A stretch of DNA of 5,943 bases, from assembly GCA_009783115.1 (NCBI GenBank), contig WRHT01000096.1, positions 1-5,943 of the forward strand, read 5' to 3'. Numbering within the stretch: position 1 is the first letter of the stretch; each line of letters begins with the position of its first letter. The notes under the pieces are model-generated. The model was not told the origin of the DNA, did no database searches, and saw nothing but the letters and a program-made list of their open reading frames with translations. The position numbers were made by a program, and so were the translations under genes. Positions 4,578-5,943 of the stretch are shown here, piece by piece. The DNA is from Desulfovibrionaceae bacterium (GTDB lineage Bacteria > Desulfobacterota > Desulfovibrionia > Desulfovibrionales > Desulfovibrionaceae).

Positions 4578-5943
4578 ATGCAATCCGGTTTAAGTATCCG
4601 CCGCCGCATCACGAGGGCGATGCTGACGATCTGTATTCTAACGCTTGTAATCAGCGCAGCTTTTTCCACAATTGCCCGCGTGAGGCTGCAAAGGCTGCTT
4701 GCGGAGAACGGCAGGGATATAGGCGCTATCGCGTCGGACATGGGCGCGACCGCGCTTTTGGAGCGATCCGTGTCGCATGCGCGGGATTTTATTGCCGCCA
4801 AAGCCGAGGATATGGATGCGTACCTTAAAAATATCCAGGATGCTCTTGTGATGGTGCGGGATTATACCGCGAATATTTATGATGAGCCGGAAAAATTCAT
4901 CCCCGGCGGTGTGCCGCATTTTGCTGAAATTCCGGCCGGCGTCTTTGCCGCCCATTACAACCTGGCCCCCTCGGTGACGTTTTCGCCGGAAATTGAAAAT
5001 GAAATCAACATGCTCGCCGGCATGATATATCCTGTAGAAGCCATGATGCGGCTTCACAGTGAGCTTTTCAGCATGTATATCGTAGTCGAAAGCGGCGCGA
5101 CGGTTTTCTTTGACGATCGGGCGGATGCAAAGCGCGTCCTTGTGGAAAATGAAATAGATTCTCGTGAACGTCCGTGGTATTTGAGCGCCAAGGAAAAGGG
5201 CGCCGCGGTTATTACCGATACGTATGAAGACGCGGCCGGAGGCGAGCTGTGCGTTACCTTCAGCATACCGGTATATAAACAAAACGGCGAGTTGGCCGGG
5301 GTTATCGGCGCGGATCTAGGCATGCGTGAATTATCAGCCGCTGTTGTTGCAATCGCCGCGAGTGGGGTTGAGTATATCATGCTGTTGGGGAAAGACCGCA
5401 TCATAGCCGCTCCATTACTGGGGGAAGTGGAAGGCGCGGATGAATTGCCGCCCGGCTCTGAGAAAATATTGAGTGAAAAAAACGGGGCCATGATACAGCC
5501 GCTCCAAGACCTGGCCAACCCGGATCGCCCGGCGATAGACACATACATAATTTGGGATTCGCTCACGCTTACGCTTACGGATTGGAAATTGGTCGGGTTC
5601 ACGCCCATAGCCGGCATTGTCGCGCCGGCGGAGGAAATCAAGGCCAGCATAGGCGCGCTCACCGACAAAGCTGTCGAGAACGCCCAACGCACCGCCGCCT
5701 CCACAGCCGCGGCGTCCCTGTTGGCGATATTGGGTATTTTATTATTCGGCGTGTATTACGCAAGGCAAACGTCGAACCGTATTTCCTCGCCTCTTGTGTC
5801 CCTGGCCGAAGACGCAATCAAAATCGGGCAAGGCGAGCTTGATCACCGGCTGGAGGTCAAAACAGGCGACGAGATAGAAACCCTGGCTGATACCATCAAT
5901 AAAATGGTCGCTGACATCAAGCGTATCACCGGGGAAAAAGAAC
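4578..5943 (+). CDS. Membrane sensor with double-Cache and HAMP domains, probable SpoIIE/RsbU-type phosphatase (3' end missing)
   Basis: The frame is open for 455 codons to the window edge, so only the sensor half is visible. A basic N-terminus (RRR at 8-10) leads into a first membrane span (about 14-33), then a periplasmic region of roughly 340 residues. That region carries a typical dCache signature: RPWY at 198-201, Y216 in DTYED, and CVTFSIPVY followed by GVIGADLG (241-248, with D246). A second span lies at about 376-395. A HAMP linker follows (about 396-449) with the conserved Pro (P405) and the GDEIETLADTINKM segment (430-443). Such proteins bind a small molecule outside the cell and pass the signal through HAMP to a cytoplasmic output domain. 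The last residues, ITGEKE, resemble the linker ahead of SpoIIE/PP2C phosphatase domains, so I favour an RsbU/BtrU-like phosphatase. A chemoreceptor, a histidine kinase or a cyclase remain possible. The gene is lower in GC than its neighbours. Confidence 0.88.
   Translation, partial: MQSGLSIRRRITRAMLTICILTLVISAAFSTIARVRLQRLLAENGRDIGAIASDMGATALLERSVSHARDFIAAKAEDMDAYLKNIQDALVMVRDYTANIYDEPEKFIPGGVPHFAEIPAGVFAAHYNLAPSVTFSPEIENEINMLAGMIYPVEAMMRLHSELFSMYIVVESGATVFFDDRADAKRVLVENEIDSRERPWYLSAKEKGAAVITDTYEDAAGGELCVTFSIPVYKQNGELAGVIGADLGMRELSAAVVAIAASGVEYIMLLGKDRIIAAPLLGEVEGADELPPGSEKILSEKNGAMIQPLQDLANPDRPAIDTYIIWDSLTLTLTDWKLVGFTPIAGIVAPAEEIKASIGALTDKAVENAQRTAASTAAASLLAILGILLFGVYYARQTSNRISSPLVSLAEDAIKIGQGELDHRLEVKTGDEIETLADTINKMVADIKRITGEKE

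Noticed and set aside
3705..4583. A 292-codon antisense open frame covering both chaperones
   Set aside because: It lies opposite two clearly coding genes with strong ribosome binding sites. The lack of stops follows from the GC-rich codon use of the + strand, and its protein is low in recognisable structure.
5563..5581. Short tandem repeat of CTTACG/CTCACG units
   Set aside because: It is only about three copies of six bases and encodes an alternating Leu-Thr beta strand in the Cache region, so it is explained by the protein sequence.
5054..5704. A 216-codon antisense frame within the sensor gene
   Set aside because: It is opposite the conserved Cache domain and its Ser-rich translation matches no family; shadow frame.

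Overview
The window holds a compact run of genes, all on the + strand, that reads as an accessory cassette of a type III secretion system (T3SS). It contains two large proteins of unrecognised function, then two CesT/Tir-type secretion chaperones, then a membrane sensor whose 3' end lies outside the window. There are no RNA genes, insertion sequences, CRISPR arrays or convincing terminators. The GC-rich coding sequence, strong Shine-Dalgarno sites and paired class I chaperones would fit a T3SS-bearing Desulfovibrionaceae-type bacterium (Desulfovibrio or Bilophila relatives). This assignment is inference from style and content; no taxonomic marker is present.

Region by region: bases 2-40 are an in-frame coding tail ending in an amber codon (TAG, 38-40). 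The same frame resumes at once and stays open to 1654 (protein A, 531 codons if read from GTG 59), but no ribosome binding site precedes 59 and a GC-rich hairpin (43-68) sits there. Protein A may therefore be the distal part of a longer gene interrupted by the TAG. Protein B (1684-3648, 654 aa) has a Pro/Gln/Thr-rich N-terminus of the kind seen on T3SS substrates, and its C-terminus may be related to that of protein A. Two paralogous acidic chaperones follow (3660-4100 and 4110-4535). Their ribosome binding sites overlap the preceding stop codons, so B and the two chaperones are almost certainly one translationally coupled unit. The fifth gene (4578 to the window edge) encodes an N-terminal membrane anchor, a periplasmic double-Cache sensor, a second membrane span and a HAMP domain, and ends just after it. 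The residues after HAMP suggest a C-terminal SpoIIE/RsbU (PP2C) phosphatase, but the effector domain is not visible.

Working model (inference): A and B are secreted effectors or other T3SS substrates. Each chaperone keeps one of them secretion-competent in the cytoplasm. The Cache-HAMP sensor could couple an external small ligand to T3SS activity by partner switching, as BtrU does in Bordetella. The sensor gene is visibly lower in GC than the four genes before it, so it may have a different history from the cassette.
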